A stretch of 64,000 nucleotides of DNA, taken from positions 1-64,000 of the forward strand of contig CAJUAP010000016.1 in assembly GCA_910584435.1 (NCBI GenBank), given 5' to 3'. Source of the stretch: an uncultured Acetatifactor sp. (GTDB taxonomy: Bacteria > Bacillota > Clostridia > Lachnospirales > Lachnospiraceae). Shown here in pieces: positions 25,191-33,599 of this stretch. The notes beneath the pieces are model-generated. The model made no database searches, was not told the DNA's origin, and saw only the letters and a list, made by a program, of their open reading frames with translations. Position 1 is the stretch's first letter. Each line of letters opens with the position of its first letter. A program made the translations under genes and the position numbers.

Positions 25191-25997
25191 ATGGAACAGA
25201 TTTATAAATATCCCCGCACCCGTCACCTGGAAGGCTCCAGAAAACAATCCGGCGATGAGGACTTGAAAAGCATCCCCTTCTGTGAAATAGAAGGAAAATA
25301 TCTGGTATTGGAAGAAAAGGTGGACGGCGCAAACTGCGGCATCAGCTTTGACAGCAGCGGCAGAATGTATCTGCAGAGCAGAGGGCATTTCCTCAACGGC
25401 GGATACGGAGAGCGGCAGTTTGACTTATTCAAATTATGGGCCGGCTGCTTTGAAGATGCGCTGCACCGGCTGCTGGGCAATCGATACATTATGTACGGCG
25501 AGTGGCTGTATGCAAAACATACCGTATTTTACGACTGCCTGCCCCATTATTTTATGGAATTTGACATTTTTGACAAGGAAGAAAAAAAATTTTATTCTAC
25601 CGCAAAGCGCAGGGAACTTCTGCAGGATTTCCCGTTTATCCGCTCCGTCCGTGTACTGGAACAGGGATATTACCACAGTACAGAAGAAATAGCCCGTCAC
25701 ATCGGCCCCAGCCTTTTTATCTCCGATACAGCAGAACAAAGCCTTCTGGCACAATGCCGGAAAGGCGGCGTGGATGCGGAGAAGGCTGTCCGGCAGACCG
25801 ATTTATCCGGAACCATGGAGGGCATCTATATCAAAGTGGAATCGGGGGATTATGTGACAGACCGTCTGAAATATGTCCGTGCCTCCTTCCTGAATACCAT
25901 ACTTGATTCGGAGAGCCACTGGGCAAGCCGCCCGATTGTGGCCAACCGCCTGGCAGACGGCACCGACCTGTTCGCCATGCCGGAAGGGGGTGTCTGA
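25191..25997 (+). CDS. ATP-dependent RNA ligase (Rnl family)
   Basis: 268 residues. It is a nucleotidyltransferase-fold ligase that seals RNA breaks with 3'-OH and 5'-phosphate ends. Motif I is EEKVDGAN with the adenylated Lys43; motif III-like MYGEWLYAKH and MEFDIFDKE follow; motif IV is EGIYIKVE (210-217) and motif V includes Lys227 in DRLKYVR. ATG 25191 is chosen, with AAAGGA about 14 nt upstream; the upstream in-frame ATG at 25167 has no ribosome site. The stop is one base before the start of HD-Pnk, so the two are one operon and would act in order: healing, then sealing. Confidence 0.88.
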   Translation: MEQIYKYPRTRHLEGSRKQSGDEDLKSIPFCEIEGKYLVLEEKVDGANCGISFDSSGRMYLQSRGHFLNGGYGERQFDLFKLWAGCFEDALHRLLGNRYIMYGEWLYAKHTVFYDCLPHYFMEFDIFDKEEKKFYSTAKRRELLQDFPFIRSVRVLEQGYYHSTEEIARHIGPSLFISDTAEQSLLAQCRKGGVDAEKAVRQTDLSGTMEGIYIKVESGDYVTDRLKYVRASFLNTILDSESHWASRPIVANRLADGTDLFAMPEGGV

Positions 25998-25998
25998 C

Positions 25999-27147
25999 AT
26001 GGGAAATCCGCAGAACGGCATCCTTGCCAGAATCACGGACAGCGGCTTCTCTCTGCCCAGGCTGACGGAATATTTTCCGGAGCTTCTCACGCTGAAGGAG
26101 GTTCCGCAAAATCCCGAATATCATGCGGAAGGAGACGTTTTCCGCCACACCGAAATGGTATGCGAAGAATTGACTCGTCTTAGCTCATGGCAGGAATTAT
26201 CCGAAGATGAACAGACGCTTCTCTTCCTGGCTGCCGCATTTCACGATATCGGTAAACCTGTCTGTACAAAACAGGAGGACGGAACATGGATTTCACCCAG
26301 GCACACCATTCTGGGTGAGAAAATCTTCCGCAGAATCGCTTACAGGGAAGCTGCCCGTTTCGGTCTGACCTTTGCACAGCGGGAGCTTACGGCCAAACTG
26401 ATCCGGCATCACGGTCTGCCCGTATGGTTTTGGACAAAGCAGCAGCCGGAACAGGACTTGTACAAAGCCGCAGAAAGCATCCCGCTCAGGCTCTTATACC
26501 TGCTTTCCAGGGCAGACATTCTGGGGCGGATGGAAGCCGCCCCCGGCTCGCTGTCGGAACAGGTGGAATTATTCCGGGACTATGCCATGGAGCTTCAGCT
26601 TTGGGAGGGCCCCCATGCCTTTACTAATCCTTATACCAGATTTCAATTCTATCAAAAAGGAGATCTGTGGCAGAATGCCGAGCTATATGATGATACTTCA
26701 TTTGATGTGATACTGCTGTCGGGCCTCCCCCTGTCCGGCAAAGATACCTGGATTGCGCAGAACAGCCGGACATACACATCCGAGATGCCCGTAATATCCT
26801 TAGATGACCTTCGGGAGAAAATGAGAATTGCGCCATCCAAGGATTCCGGCAGGGCAGCCCAGGCGGCATTGGAGCTTGCAAGAGGATATCTGCGCAGAAA
26901 ACAGTCCTTTATCTGGAATGCCACCAATATCATTCAGGAAACCAGGCAGAAACTGGTACGTCTGTTTGCCGGGTATGGAGCAAGGGTGCACATTCTATAT
27001 CTGGAAGCGCCATATGAAGAGCTGCTCCGCAGAAACGCTGTAAGAACACGCCATATACCGGAGACTGTCCTGGAAGAAATGATACGGAAGCTGGAAATCC
27101 CGGCTCCCTGGGAAGCCTATGAAGTGCGTGTCATCTGTGAATCTTAA
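25999..27147 (+). CDS. HD-Pnk: fused HD phosphoesterase and polynucleotide 5'-kinase
   Basis: 382 residues. The N-terminal HD domain has DVFRHTE (about 46-52), AAAFHDIGKP with His82/Asp83, and IRHHGLPVW. The C-terminal half is a P-loop kinase: GLPLSGKDTW at 242-251, then SLDDLREKM and WNATN. This is the architecture of HD-Pnk from Runella (HD 2',3'-phosphoesterase plus 5'-OH kinase), which heals RNA ends before ligation. AGGGGG lies 9 nt ahead of ATG 25999. With the upstream ligase it forms a full end-healing and sealing pair. The substrate RNA is unknown; nuclease-damaged tRNA is a reasonable guess. Confidence 0.88.
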   Translation: MGNPQNGILARITDSGFSLPRLTEYFPELLTLKEVPQNPEYHAEGDVFRHTEMVCEELTRLSSWQELSEDEQTLLFLAAAFHDIGKPVCTKQEDGTWISPRHTILGEKIFRRIAYREAARFGLTFAQRELTAKLIRHHGLPVWFWTKQQPEQDLYKAAESIPLRLLYLLSRADILGRMEAAPGSLSEQVELFRDYAMELQLWEGPHAFTNPYTRFQFYQKGDLWQNAELYDDTSFDVILLSGLPLSGKDTWIAQNSRTYTSEMPVISLDDLREKMRIAPSKDSGRAAQAALELARGYLRRKQSFIWNATNIIQETRQKLVRLFAGYGARVHILYLEAPYEELLRRNAVRTRHIPETVLEEMIRKLEIPAPWEAYEVRVICES

Positions 27148-27171
27148 TCTGTCATTGCTTCTTCCATACCT

Positions 27172-27212
27172 GAGGCGGCTGTAAAGTGAGGTATCCTGCT
27201 TTGCAGCCCCTC
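27172..27212. terminator. Convergent hairpin between HD-Pnk and cvfB genes
   Basis: Arms GGCTGTAAAG and CTTTGCAGCC (one G-U pair), extended by GAGG/CCTC, loop TGAGGTATCCTG. Placed between two convergent stop codons; T-runs are poor on both sides. Confidence 0.6.
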
Positions 27213-27213
27213 A

Positions 27214-28056
27214 TCAATTTTCCAGACGCCGTATCTCGTTCTCTTTGATCTCGATCCTGCCTTCTTTCAGCAGCCTTCCCACTGCACGCTTAAATTCATT
27301 CTTACTCATGCCTGTCTCCCTTCGGATAATGTCCGGGGATACCTTGTCATTAAAAGGAAGGACTCCTTTATAACGGTCAATGATGGAAAGCAGCTCCTGA
27401 ACATCCTGGTCCATCTGCAGATACGCCTTTTCCCGAATGCTCAGAGTCAGCTTGCCGTCTTCACGTACCTGAATCACCCTGGCAGACACATCTTTGCCCA
27501 ATTCCACCTTTCCGTACAGCTCCTTCTGCGGTATCAGGGCGGAATACTGATTATCCACTGCCACAAAAGCGCCGAAATTGTCACTCATCTCATACACGCG
27601 CCCGGTCACTCTGTCCTCCGGCCCATAAGGACTGTCTGTGCGGAGATTTTCATATACATTCATGGTAGCACAAAGCCGGTCGCTCTTATCAATATACAGG
27701 GAAACCAGCACCTGATGCCCCTGCTCCACTCTGCCCCTCTGCTGCTTAAAAGGAAGCAGCAAGTCCTTCTCCAATCCCCAATCTAAAAATGCGCCGAATT
27801 TTCCCACCTGGGCCACCGTCAATTCCGCAATTTCCCCCATTTTCAGCTTCGGCTCCCTGGTAGTGGCAATCAGCCTGTCGCTGGAATCACGGTAAATAAA
27901 GACCTCAATCGCATCCCCCAGTCCGCTTCCCTCCGGTACCTGTTTCGCCGGAAGCAGCACTCTTTCCTGTGTGCTCTCTGATGAAACAGCCAAATATACG
28001 CCGAACTCTACCTTCTTAACAATCACAAGCTTCTGCTTCTCTCCTAAAAGAATCAT
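27214..28056 (-). CDS. cvfB: S1-domain RNA-binding protein, CvfB/YitL-like
   Basis: 280 residues with three OB/S1-like units: KKVEFGVYLAVSS, TVAQVGKFGAFLDWGLEKDLLLP and GRVYEMSDNFGAFVAVDNQYSALIP, followed by a C-terminal winged-helix part (SPDIIRRETGMSKNEFKRAVG). This is the standard CvfB organisation, linked in other Firmicutes to virulence gene and RNA regulation. Single gene, convergent with the RNA-repair operon. Confidence 0.88.
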   Translation of the reverse strand: MILLGEKQKLVIVKKVEFGVYLAVSSESTQERVLLPAKQVPEGSGLGDAIEVFIYRDSSDRLIATTREPKLKMGEIAELTVAQVGKFGAFLDWGLEKDLLLPFKQQRGRVEQGHQVLVSLYIDKSDRLCATMNVYENLRTDSPYGPEDRVTGRVYEMSDNFGAFVAVDNQYSALIPQKELYGKVELGKDVSARVIQVREDGKLTLSIREKAYLQMDQDVQELLSIIDRYKGVLPFNDKVSPDIIRRETGMSKNEFKRAVGRLLKEGRIEIKENEIRRLEN

Positions 28057-28263
28057 TTCCGTATCCTCTCATTTCCAATTCCGCATCCATCCTCCCTGCA
28101 CCACCGTCCCCGGACATTTGTACGTCTGTCTCCCGTCCGGCCATTTGTCTGTATACCGTTCAGACGGATGCCGTTACAACTCTATTATCCGCTTTCGCTC
28201 TTTATAATTTCCCTTGCCTGCGCTGAAACGCATTCTTTTCGCGTTTTGTGAGCATTCATGCAG

Positions 28264-28291
28264 CACCTCAGTGACCTGTCTGAACTGTTAC
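28264..28291. repeat. R1 palindrome overlapping the thioesterase stop codon
   Basis: On the minus strand GTAACAGTTCAG, loop ACAGGTCA, then a degenerate right arm CTGAGGTGC. The TAA of the thioesterase gene lies within the first bases of the repeat. Confidence 0.6.
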
Positions 28292-28998
28292 TGTTTTCCC
28301 TTTATTTCCACCACTGCATAAGGTTTATTCTCCTTATCCTGCAATGCAACGGTATAGCATCCGCCGCCATCGGCTACATAGGGTATCAATATATCATTCA
28401 GAAACGCCTGCTTCTTATACTCTGCTCTGACCTGTTCCGCCACGAAATACTCCGGCAGATACTCCATGGCCATATCAATAAACTGACGGTTATTTACATG
28501 ATGATTGGTATCCAGATGATGCTTGCGCACCACAACAGGCTCACCCACGATGCCGTCCGCCGGCACTGCAATCTTACGCGGCGCATATTCCATTTCTAAT
28601 TTCGTCCCAAGCCCATACCCGTCCAGCATCGCCTGTGTGACAGTCGCCGGTCGGCCTGTTTCCGTATTCAGCAGACTCCACAGCGAGTTTGCCTTTGCAA
28701 TATACTCTCCTTTTTCATCCAGCATGGCAAAATTCCGATATCCCAGAAATCCCTTCACATCATAAGGCAGTGTGCCGATGACAACCTTCTCCCCCAGCCA
28801 GGGATAACGCTCTACCACAATCTGCCATGAAGACAATACCCACACCAAATGTTCCTTCTTCAGGTACTCCACTCCCAGGTTCAGATCCTCTGAATGAAAT
28901 GTGGAGCAATCCTGAAAATAGTTGATAAGGGAAGCCATCGTAAGCTTCCCCTCACTGTCTGTCTCACTATATCTGATCCTGCTCTCAAACGTATACAT
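28288..28998 (-). CDS. Acyl-ACP thioesterase (FatA/FatB-like)
   Basis: 236 residues, a double hot-dog thioesterase: first half with IRYSETDSEGKLTMASLINYFQD and LVWVLSSWQI, second half with VRKHHLDTNHHVNNRQFIDMAMEYLP, where the Asn-His-Val-Asn motif carries the catalytic residues. It releases free fatty acids from acyl carrier protein. ATG 28998 has AAAGGAA ahead; the longer frame overlaps the neighbour and is not used. Single gene downstream of a CPBP protease gene. Confidence 0.88.
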   Translation of the reverse strand: MYTFESRIRYSETDSEGKLTMASLINYFQDCSTFHSEDLNLGVEYLKKEHLVWVLSSWQIVVERYPWLGEKVVIGTLPYDVKGFLGYRNFAMLDEKGEYIAKANSLWSLLNTETGRPATVTQAMLDGYGLGTKLEMEYAPRKIAVPADGIVGEPVVVRKHHLDTNHHVNNRQFIDMAMEYLPEYFVAEQVRAEYKKQAFLNDILIPYVADGGGCYTVALQDKENKPYAVVEIKGKQ

Positions 28999-29095
28999 GT
29001 CAAAATTCCTTTCAGCCTTCCGTCCATACTGCTTCGGCACCGGGCAAAACCTTCCGCGGGGAACCTGGTGCAGCGCCGGAAAATCTCCCTTTTCT

Positions 29096-30139
29096 CTACG
29101 CAAACAACTGTGCAATGATCATCGCAATCCAGATAATGCAATAAACAATCATTCCTGCGTTCAGTATCACCGTAGAAAACCTTTTTCCCTTGGGAATCAC
29201 GATCTCTCCGCTGTTTAATGTAAATCTCTTCTTCACCAGATTTACGATAAGCAATACAATTCCTGCTATCATAACACCCAAAATGAAGAGAACATAAATA
29301 AAGTAAACAGCCCAGCCAGCCAGATGCTCCATGAAATAATTCATCATAGCATCCATATCCATCCCTTCCGCCACAAGACTATAATACTCATCCAGGTTAA
29401 TCAGCTCTATCAGCTGAGTACTCACAACACCCCCGAAGAAATTAATTATCATATGAAGGGCAATGGTAATTTTCAAGTTTCCTGTCTTCACATACAGATA
29501 CGCCAGAAACACTCCCAGCGCAAACGCATATACAAACTGGTTCAAATTGCCGTGGAACAATCCGAACATAAGACCGGACAGCACTACGGCCACCCCCTGC
29601 CCATAACGAACAGTTCTGTCAACCAGGAATTTCCTGAATATCAGTTCTTCCATAATAGGTGCACAGATTACCATAATAAAAAATATCGTCAGCACATTCA
29701 GGTCAGCAGTGATATTCAGTATCTGGTTTTGTACCTCGCTTCCTTTCACTGCACCAATAGTGGTTGTAATAATAGTACCTATAATGTTAGACACATACAT
29801 CACTGCAAAACACATAATTGCCGCAACAACAAACTGCCCCGTTTTCATCTTGCGCTGTTCCAGATGCTCTGCAGGAATCTGTTTCAGCAGAAGCATCAGC
29901 GCAGGCATGCCGATCAGATACATGGGAAGCATGGACACCAGCATCGTTGCATTGGAATTTGATGCCCAGGACGGCTGAAGGACTTCAACCAATACCAGGG
30001 GGACCAGCTGCACGATATATATCAGAATGGTTCCTGCTACGTACATCCAGCCGACCTTGGAAAAATGCTTTCTGCTCATCTTCAGTCCCTCTCCCCGGCC
30101 TTCATTATCAATTATGACGGATTCTCTTGTCACTTCCAT
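29096..30139 (-). CDS. CPBP family intramembrane metalloprotease
   Basis: 347 residues, about eight membrane segments. The CPBP motifs are present: APIMEELIFRKFLVDR (Glu-Glu-x3-Arg type) and LMFGLFHGNLNQFVYAFALG (Phe-x3-His), then LKITIALHMIINFFGG. Members process membrane peptides or act in bacteriocin immunity; the role here is not shown. GAGGA lies 7 nt before ATG 30139; an internal ATG at residue 21 also has a good ribosome site. Confidence 0.87.
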   Translation of the reverse strand: MEVTRESVIIDNEGRGEGLKMSRKHFSKVGWMYVAGTILIYIVQLVPLVLVEVLQPSWASNSNATMLVSMLPMYLIGMPALMLLLKQIPAEHLEQRKMKTGQFVVAAIMCFAVMYVSNIIGTIITTTIGAVKGSEVQNQILNITADLNVLTIFFIMVICAPIMEELIFRKFLVDRTVRYGQGVAVVLSGLMFGLFHGNLNQFVYAFALGVFLAYLYVKTGNLKITIALHMIINFFGGVVSTQLIELINLDEYYSLVAEGMDMDAMMNYFMEHLAGWAVYFIYVLFILGVMIAGIVLLIVNLVKKRFTLNSGEIVIPKGKRFSTVILNAGMIVYCIIWIAMIIAQLFA

Positions 30140-30241
30140 ATCTTAGTCCTCATTCCATAATTTATTTTATTCAGTTTAGCACACTTTTTTTCATTTGTAT
30201 AGCCTCACTGTCATAATTTACAGTTCAATACAGCCCTTCCA

Positions 30242-30272
30242 TAACACTTCAGACAAGCCGCTGAACTGTTAC
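30242..30272. repeat. R1 palindrome at a pseudogene stop codon
   Basis: Arms AACACTTCAG and CTGAACTGTT, loop ACAAGCCG. The stop codon of the GNAT pseudogene (minus strand TAA at 30269-30271) lies in it. Confidence 0.65.
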
Positions 30273-30742
30273 CTCTTTACATCTATTGACAGTTTATAGA
30301 TTCTCTGCTTTTCCATCTCATCATAATATGCAAAATAATCCTTTGGGGGCTTTACGATTTCCATAAGCTCTGCTCCAAATTTTTCAAACGTCCTGTATGA
30401 CGCAATGTTACTTTCATCGCAGACCAGAATCAGCTCAGTCATACCATGTGCTCCGGCAACCTGCAGTACAAGCCCGCAAGCTTTCTATGCATAGCCATTG
30501 CCGCGATATTCTTCTTCAATCCCGTAACCGATATTGCCATTATAATAGGAATGATAGTTGCTGCCGATGCGGATGCTGATTTTTCCCACAATAATATTGT
30601 CGACCCAGATATTATAGTAGTAAAATGGCAGCATTATTTCATCGCCCGGATTCTTCTCCAATATTTTCAGCGTAACCTCATCCTGATACAACACGTCAAA
30701 TTTGTCCCCAAAGTAAAACTATTCTTATAACCTCCGGCTCAT
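30269..30742 (-). pseudogene. Broken GNAT acetyltransferase gene
   Basis: Reads DEPEVIRIV in one frame, then FGDKFDVLYQDEVTLKILE in the next, so a frameshift is likely near 30710. It continues through IGYGIEEEYRGNGYA (acetyl-CoA motif) to an in-frame TAG at 30485-30487, after which the same frame goes on with KACGLVLQVAGAHGMTELIL, NIASYRTFEKFGAE and ends IYKLSIDVKR. Two lesions in one recognisable GNAT gene indicate a pseudogene. Confidence 0.8.
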
Positions 30743-30750
30743 CTATTATA

Positions 30751-30782
30751 AAAATTACCCCGGTGAATCTCTCCACCGGGGT
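30751..30782 (-). terminator. Terminator of the tRNA-Gln gene
   Basis: Perfect arms ACCCCGGTG and CACCGGGGT with an 8-nt loop, followed on the minus strand by AATTTTTATAA. Confidence 0.85.
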
Positions 30783-30810
30783 CTGATATACAGGATATTC
30801 CTGCCTTCAA

Positions 30811-30882
30811 CAGGGCTACAAGGATTCGAACCTTGAAATGACGGAGTCAGAGTCCGTTGCCTTACCGTTTGGCGATAGCCCT
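30811..30882 (-). tRNA. tRNA-Gln (CUG anticodon)
   Basis: Minus strand, about 72 nt. Acceptor arms AGGGCTA/TAGCCCT, anticodon stem ACGGA/TCCGT with loop CTCTGAC (anticodon CTG), T-arm AAGGTTCGAATCCTT. The CCA end is not encoded. Flanked by its own promoter and terminator, so a single-gene unit. Confidence 0.95.
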
Positions 30883-30901
30883 ATGTGTCATTGCTTAAGT
30901 T

Positions 30902-30930
30902 ATTATACACTAAGTATTTCCATTTTGCAA
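30902..30930 (-). promoter_or_regulatory. tRNA-Gln promoter
   Basis: Minus strand TTGCAA (30925-30930), 17 bp, TATAAT (30902-30907), about 20 bp before the tRNA 5' end. Confidence 0.8.
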
Positions 30931-30991
30931 TACCCTATTCAAAATTTTTTTAACTTTTTTATATCCTATCCGAAAAATGTGTGCCTGATGC

Positions 30992-31192
30992 TTATTTATT
31001 ATGTTTATTTTTTATATTACTAAATCCTGCACTAATACTTTCACCTGTCTCTACTATTCTTTCAAGAACATCAACCAGCTTTTCCTGAGTCATTTCTGAC
31101 GGAATTATTGTATAATCTACATTGATACCCCAGGTTTCCTTATATTTCTGCTCTAATATTCGTACTTTTTCTAAAGCTTCTACATTTATCAT
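30992..31192 (-). CDS. Small protein of unknown function
   Basis: 66 residues starting MINVEALEKVRILEQKYKE, mostly helical and charged, ending with a Lys/Asn tail. It contains PSEMTQEKLVDVLERIVETG. A longer frame to 31360 exists but its N-terminal part is not protein-like. The ribosome site is weak (GAGATAAC). No family recognised. It lies between tRNA-Gln and glnN. Confidence 0.45.
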   Translation of the reverse strand: MINVEALEKVRILEQKYKETWGINVDYTIIPSEMTQEKLVDVLERIVETGESISAGFSNIKNKHNK

Positions 31193-31379
31193 CTTTGTTA
31201 TCTCAACAACACTGAAAATTCCCTTCTGGATTCTCAGCCGACGGCACAGCCCCAGGAAAAGCAGCTTTTTATGCAACTTTGTTATGCAGCACCCTGGGAC
31301 ATTGCCCTGAAAACCATCCAATGCAGCCGCCGGAATCACACTGTCCAAGTACACTCCCATACGGAAAACTTACTGTTTC

Positions 31380-33497
31380 TCACACTTCAAATGTCAGTTC
31401 ACCATAAGAAGGTACCGGCCACACTGCCTTATCCACCATCATTTCCAACTCATCTATCGGCGTCCGCAGCGCTTCCATAGCACCCTTCACCACGTCTTTA
31501 TAATAGAATGCCTTTTCCTTCATATCCTCTATGGTTTCTGCCTGGGCAGACACTTTCTCCAATCCAGACTGCGCCTCCCTGGCCGCCGCCAGCTTTGTAT
31601 TCACGTCCAGGAGCAGAGCGGTCTGAACCGAAGCATCCACACCTGCCCCCTTCACGGCAATTACCGCATCTGCCAGGAATTTGGCATATTTCACTACCGC
31701 AGGAATATATTTCTTGCCTGCCATATTTATCATGGTAAGGGCCTCAATATGAAGGGTCTTGGCATAAATTTCATAGATAATTTCCTTCCTGGATTTCAGT
31801 TCAACCTCCGTAAAAATGCCGAACTTCTCAAACAGTCTCACTGCCTTCTCGGTTGTCAGTGTCTCCGCTGCATCCACCATAGACTTAATATTGGGAAGCC
31901 CGCGCCTTTCGGCTTCTATCACCCACTCATCGGAATAACCATCCCCGTTAAAAATGATTCTCTGATGCTTCGTCATATACTCCTTAATCAGGTCATGCAC
32001 AGCCAGTTCAAAATCCTCTGCCTTCTCCAGAATATCCGCCGCTTCACAGAACGCCTCCGCCACAATTGCATTCAATGTGGTGTTAGGACTGGCAATGGAA
32101 TCCGAACTGCCCACCATCCGGAATTCAAATTTATTGCCGGTGAAAGCAAACGGCGATGTCCTGTTCCGGTCCGTGGCATCCTTCTCCAGGTCAGGCAGCG
32201 TGGACACACCCGTTTCCAGCTTGCCTCCCTCCAGACAATGCGCAGCCTCGCCTGTCTCCACCAGCTGCTTCACCACATCTTCCAGCTGTTCTCCAAGGAA
32301 TACGGAGATAATGGCCGGAGGCGCCTCATTTGCCCCTAATCTGTGATCATTCCCCACATCGGAAGCGCTCTGACGGAGCAGATCCGCATGGGTGTCCACT
32401 GCCTTCAATATGCATGCCAATACCAGCAGGAACTGGATATTTGCATTGGGCGTATCGCCCGGATCCAGCAGATTCACCCCATTGTCAGTGCCCAGGGACC
32501 AGTTATTATGCTTGCCGGAACCGTTCACTCCTGCAAAGGGCTTCTCATGCAGCAGACAGGTCATACCATGCCGTCCTGCAACCTTTTTCATCGTTTCCAT
32601 CACCAATTGGTTATGATCCACTGCAATGTTGGCAGACTCATATACCGGTGCCAGTTCGTGCTGTGCAGGCGCAACCTCATTGTGCTGCGTCCTTGCAGTC
32701 ACGCCCAGCTTCCACAGCTCCACATTCAAATCCTTCATATAAGCGCCCACTCTCTCCCGAATGGTGCCGAAATAATGATCTTCCAATTCCTGGCCCTTGG
32801 GAGCCGGTGCTCCGAATAATGTACGGCCTGCAAATATCAGGTCCTCGCGCTGTAAGTATCTCTCCCTGTCCATCAGGAAGTATTCCTGCTCCGCCCCCAC
32901 GCTTGCCACCACCTTCGCTGCCTCCGTATTGCCAAACAGACGGACAATACGGAGTGCCTGTTCACTGATGGCCTCCATAGAACGCAGTAAAGGTGTCTTC
33001 TTATCCAATGCTTCTCCCGTATAGGAACAAAATGCAGTGGGAATACACAGAATCACCCCCGTTGCATCCTCTTTCAGAAATGCGGGAGAAGTAATATCCC
33101 ATGCCGTATATCCCCTGGCCTCGAAAGTAGCCCTCAGGCCGCCGGAAGGAAAGGATGAGGCATCCGGTTCCCCTTTGATTAATTCCTTACCGGAGAATTC
33201 CATAATCATCTTGCCATCTTCATCAGGATGTGTCACAAAAGCATCATGTTTCTCCGCAGTGATGCCGGTCAATGGCTGAAACCAATGTGTATAATGCGTT
33301 GCGCCGTTCTCCACAGCCCAATCCTTCATTGCTTTGGCAATAACGTCAGCGGCAGCCAGAGACAGCTCCCCGCCATATTCCATCACCTGCCTTACCTCCT
33401 TATATACACTCTTCGGCAGCCTCTCCTTCATCTTACCGAAAGTGAATACTTTGCTGGCAAAGATTTCTTCCACATTCAGGTTCAATCCCTCACTCAT
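31380..33497 (-). CDS. glnN: Glutamine synthetase type III
   Basis: 705 residues, much larger than GlnA (about 445) and typical of GSIII. Makes glutamine from glutamate, ammonia and ATP. Seen: GGLRATFEARGYTAWDITSP, the VGAEQEYFL metal-binding segment, NEVAPAQHELAPVYESANIA, HEKPFAGVNGSGKHNNWSLG and NKFEFRMVGSS near the catalytic loop. ATG 33497 has AAGGA-rich sequence ahead. An extended -10 promoter is visible upstream. With a GMP synthase that seems unable to use glutamine, nitrogen flow in this organism is of some interest. Confidence 0.95.
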   Translation of the reverse strand: MSEGLNLNVEEIFASKVFTFGKMKERLPKSVYKEVRQVMEYGGELSLAAADVIAKAMKDWAVENGATHYTHWFQPLTGITAEKHDAFVTHPDEDGKMIMEFSGKELIKGEPDASSFPSGGLRATFEARGYTAWDITSPAFLKEDATGVILCIPTAFCSYTGEALDKKTPLLRSMEAISEQALRIVRLFGNTEAAKVVASVGAEQEYFLMDRERYLQREDLIFAGRTLFGAPAPKGQELEDHYFGTIRERVGAYMKDLNVELWKLGVTARTQHNEVAPAQHELAPVYESANIAVDHNQLVMETMKKVAGRHGMTCLLHEKPFAGVNGSGKHNNWSLGTDNGVNLLDPGDTPNANIQFLLVLACILKAVDTHADLLRQSASDVGNDHRLGANEAPPAIISVFLGEQLEDVVKQLVETGEAAHCLEGGKLETGVSTLPDLEKDATDRNRTSPFAFTGNKFEFRMVGSSDSIASPNTTLNAIVAEAFCEAADILEKAEDFELAVHDLIKEYMTKHQRIIFNGDGYSDEWVIEAERRGLPNIKSMVDAAETLTTEKAVRLFEKFGIFTEVELKSRKEIIYEIYAKTLHIEALTMINMAGKKYIPAVVKYAKFLADAVIAVKGAGVDASVQTALLLDVNTKLAAAREAQSGLEKVSAQAETIEDMKEKAFYYKDVVKGAMEALRTPIDELEMMVDKAVWPVPSYGELTFEV

Positions 33498-33545
33498 TTT
33501 CTCATCCTTTTCCTTTCCTGCATCCGCCGGCGGCAGCAATAATAC

Positions 33546-33572
33546 TCTATACCATACTCTATTTTACGTCAA
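33546..33572 (-). promoter_or_regulatory. Probable glnN promoter
   Basis: Minus strand TTGACG (33567-33572), a short 15-bp spacer, and an extended -10 TGGTATAGA ending at 33546. Confidence 0.5.
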
Positions 33573-33599
33573 AATGCAATACATAAATACATTTTTCCA

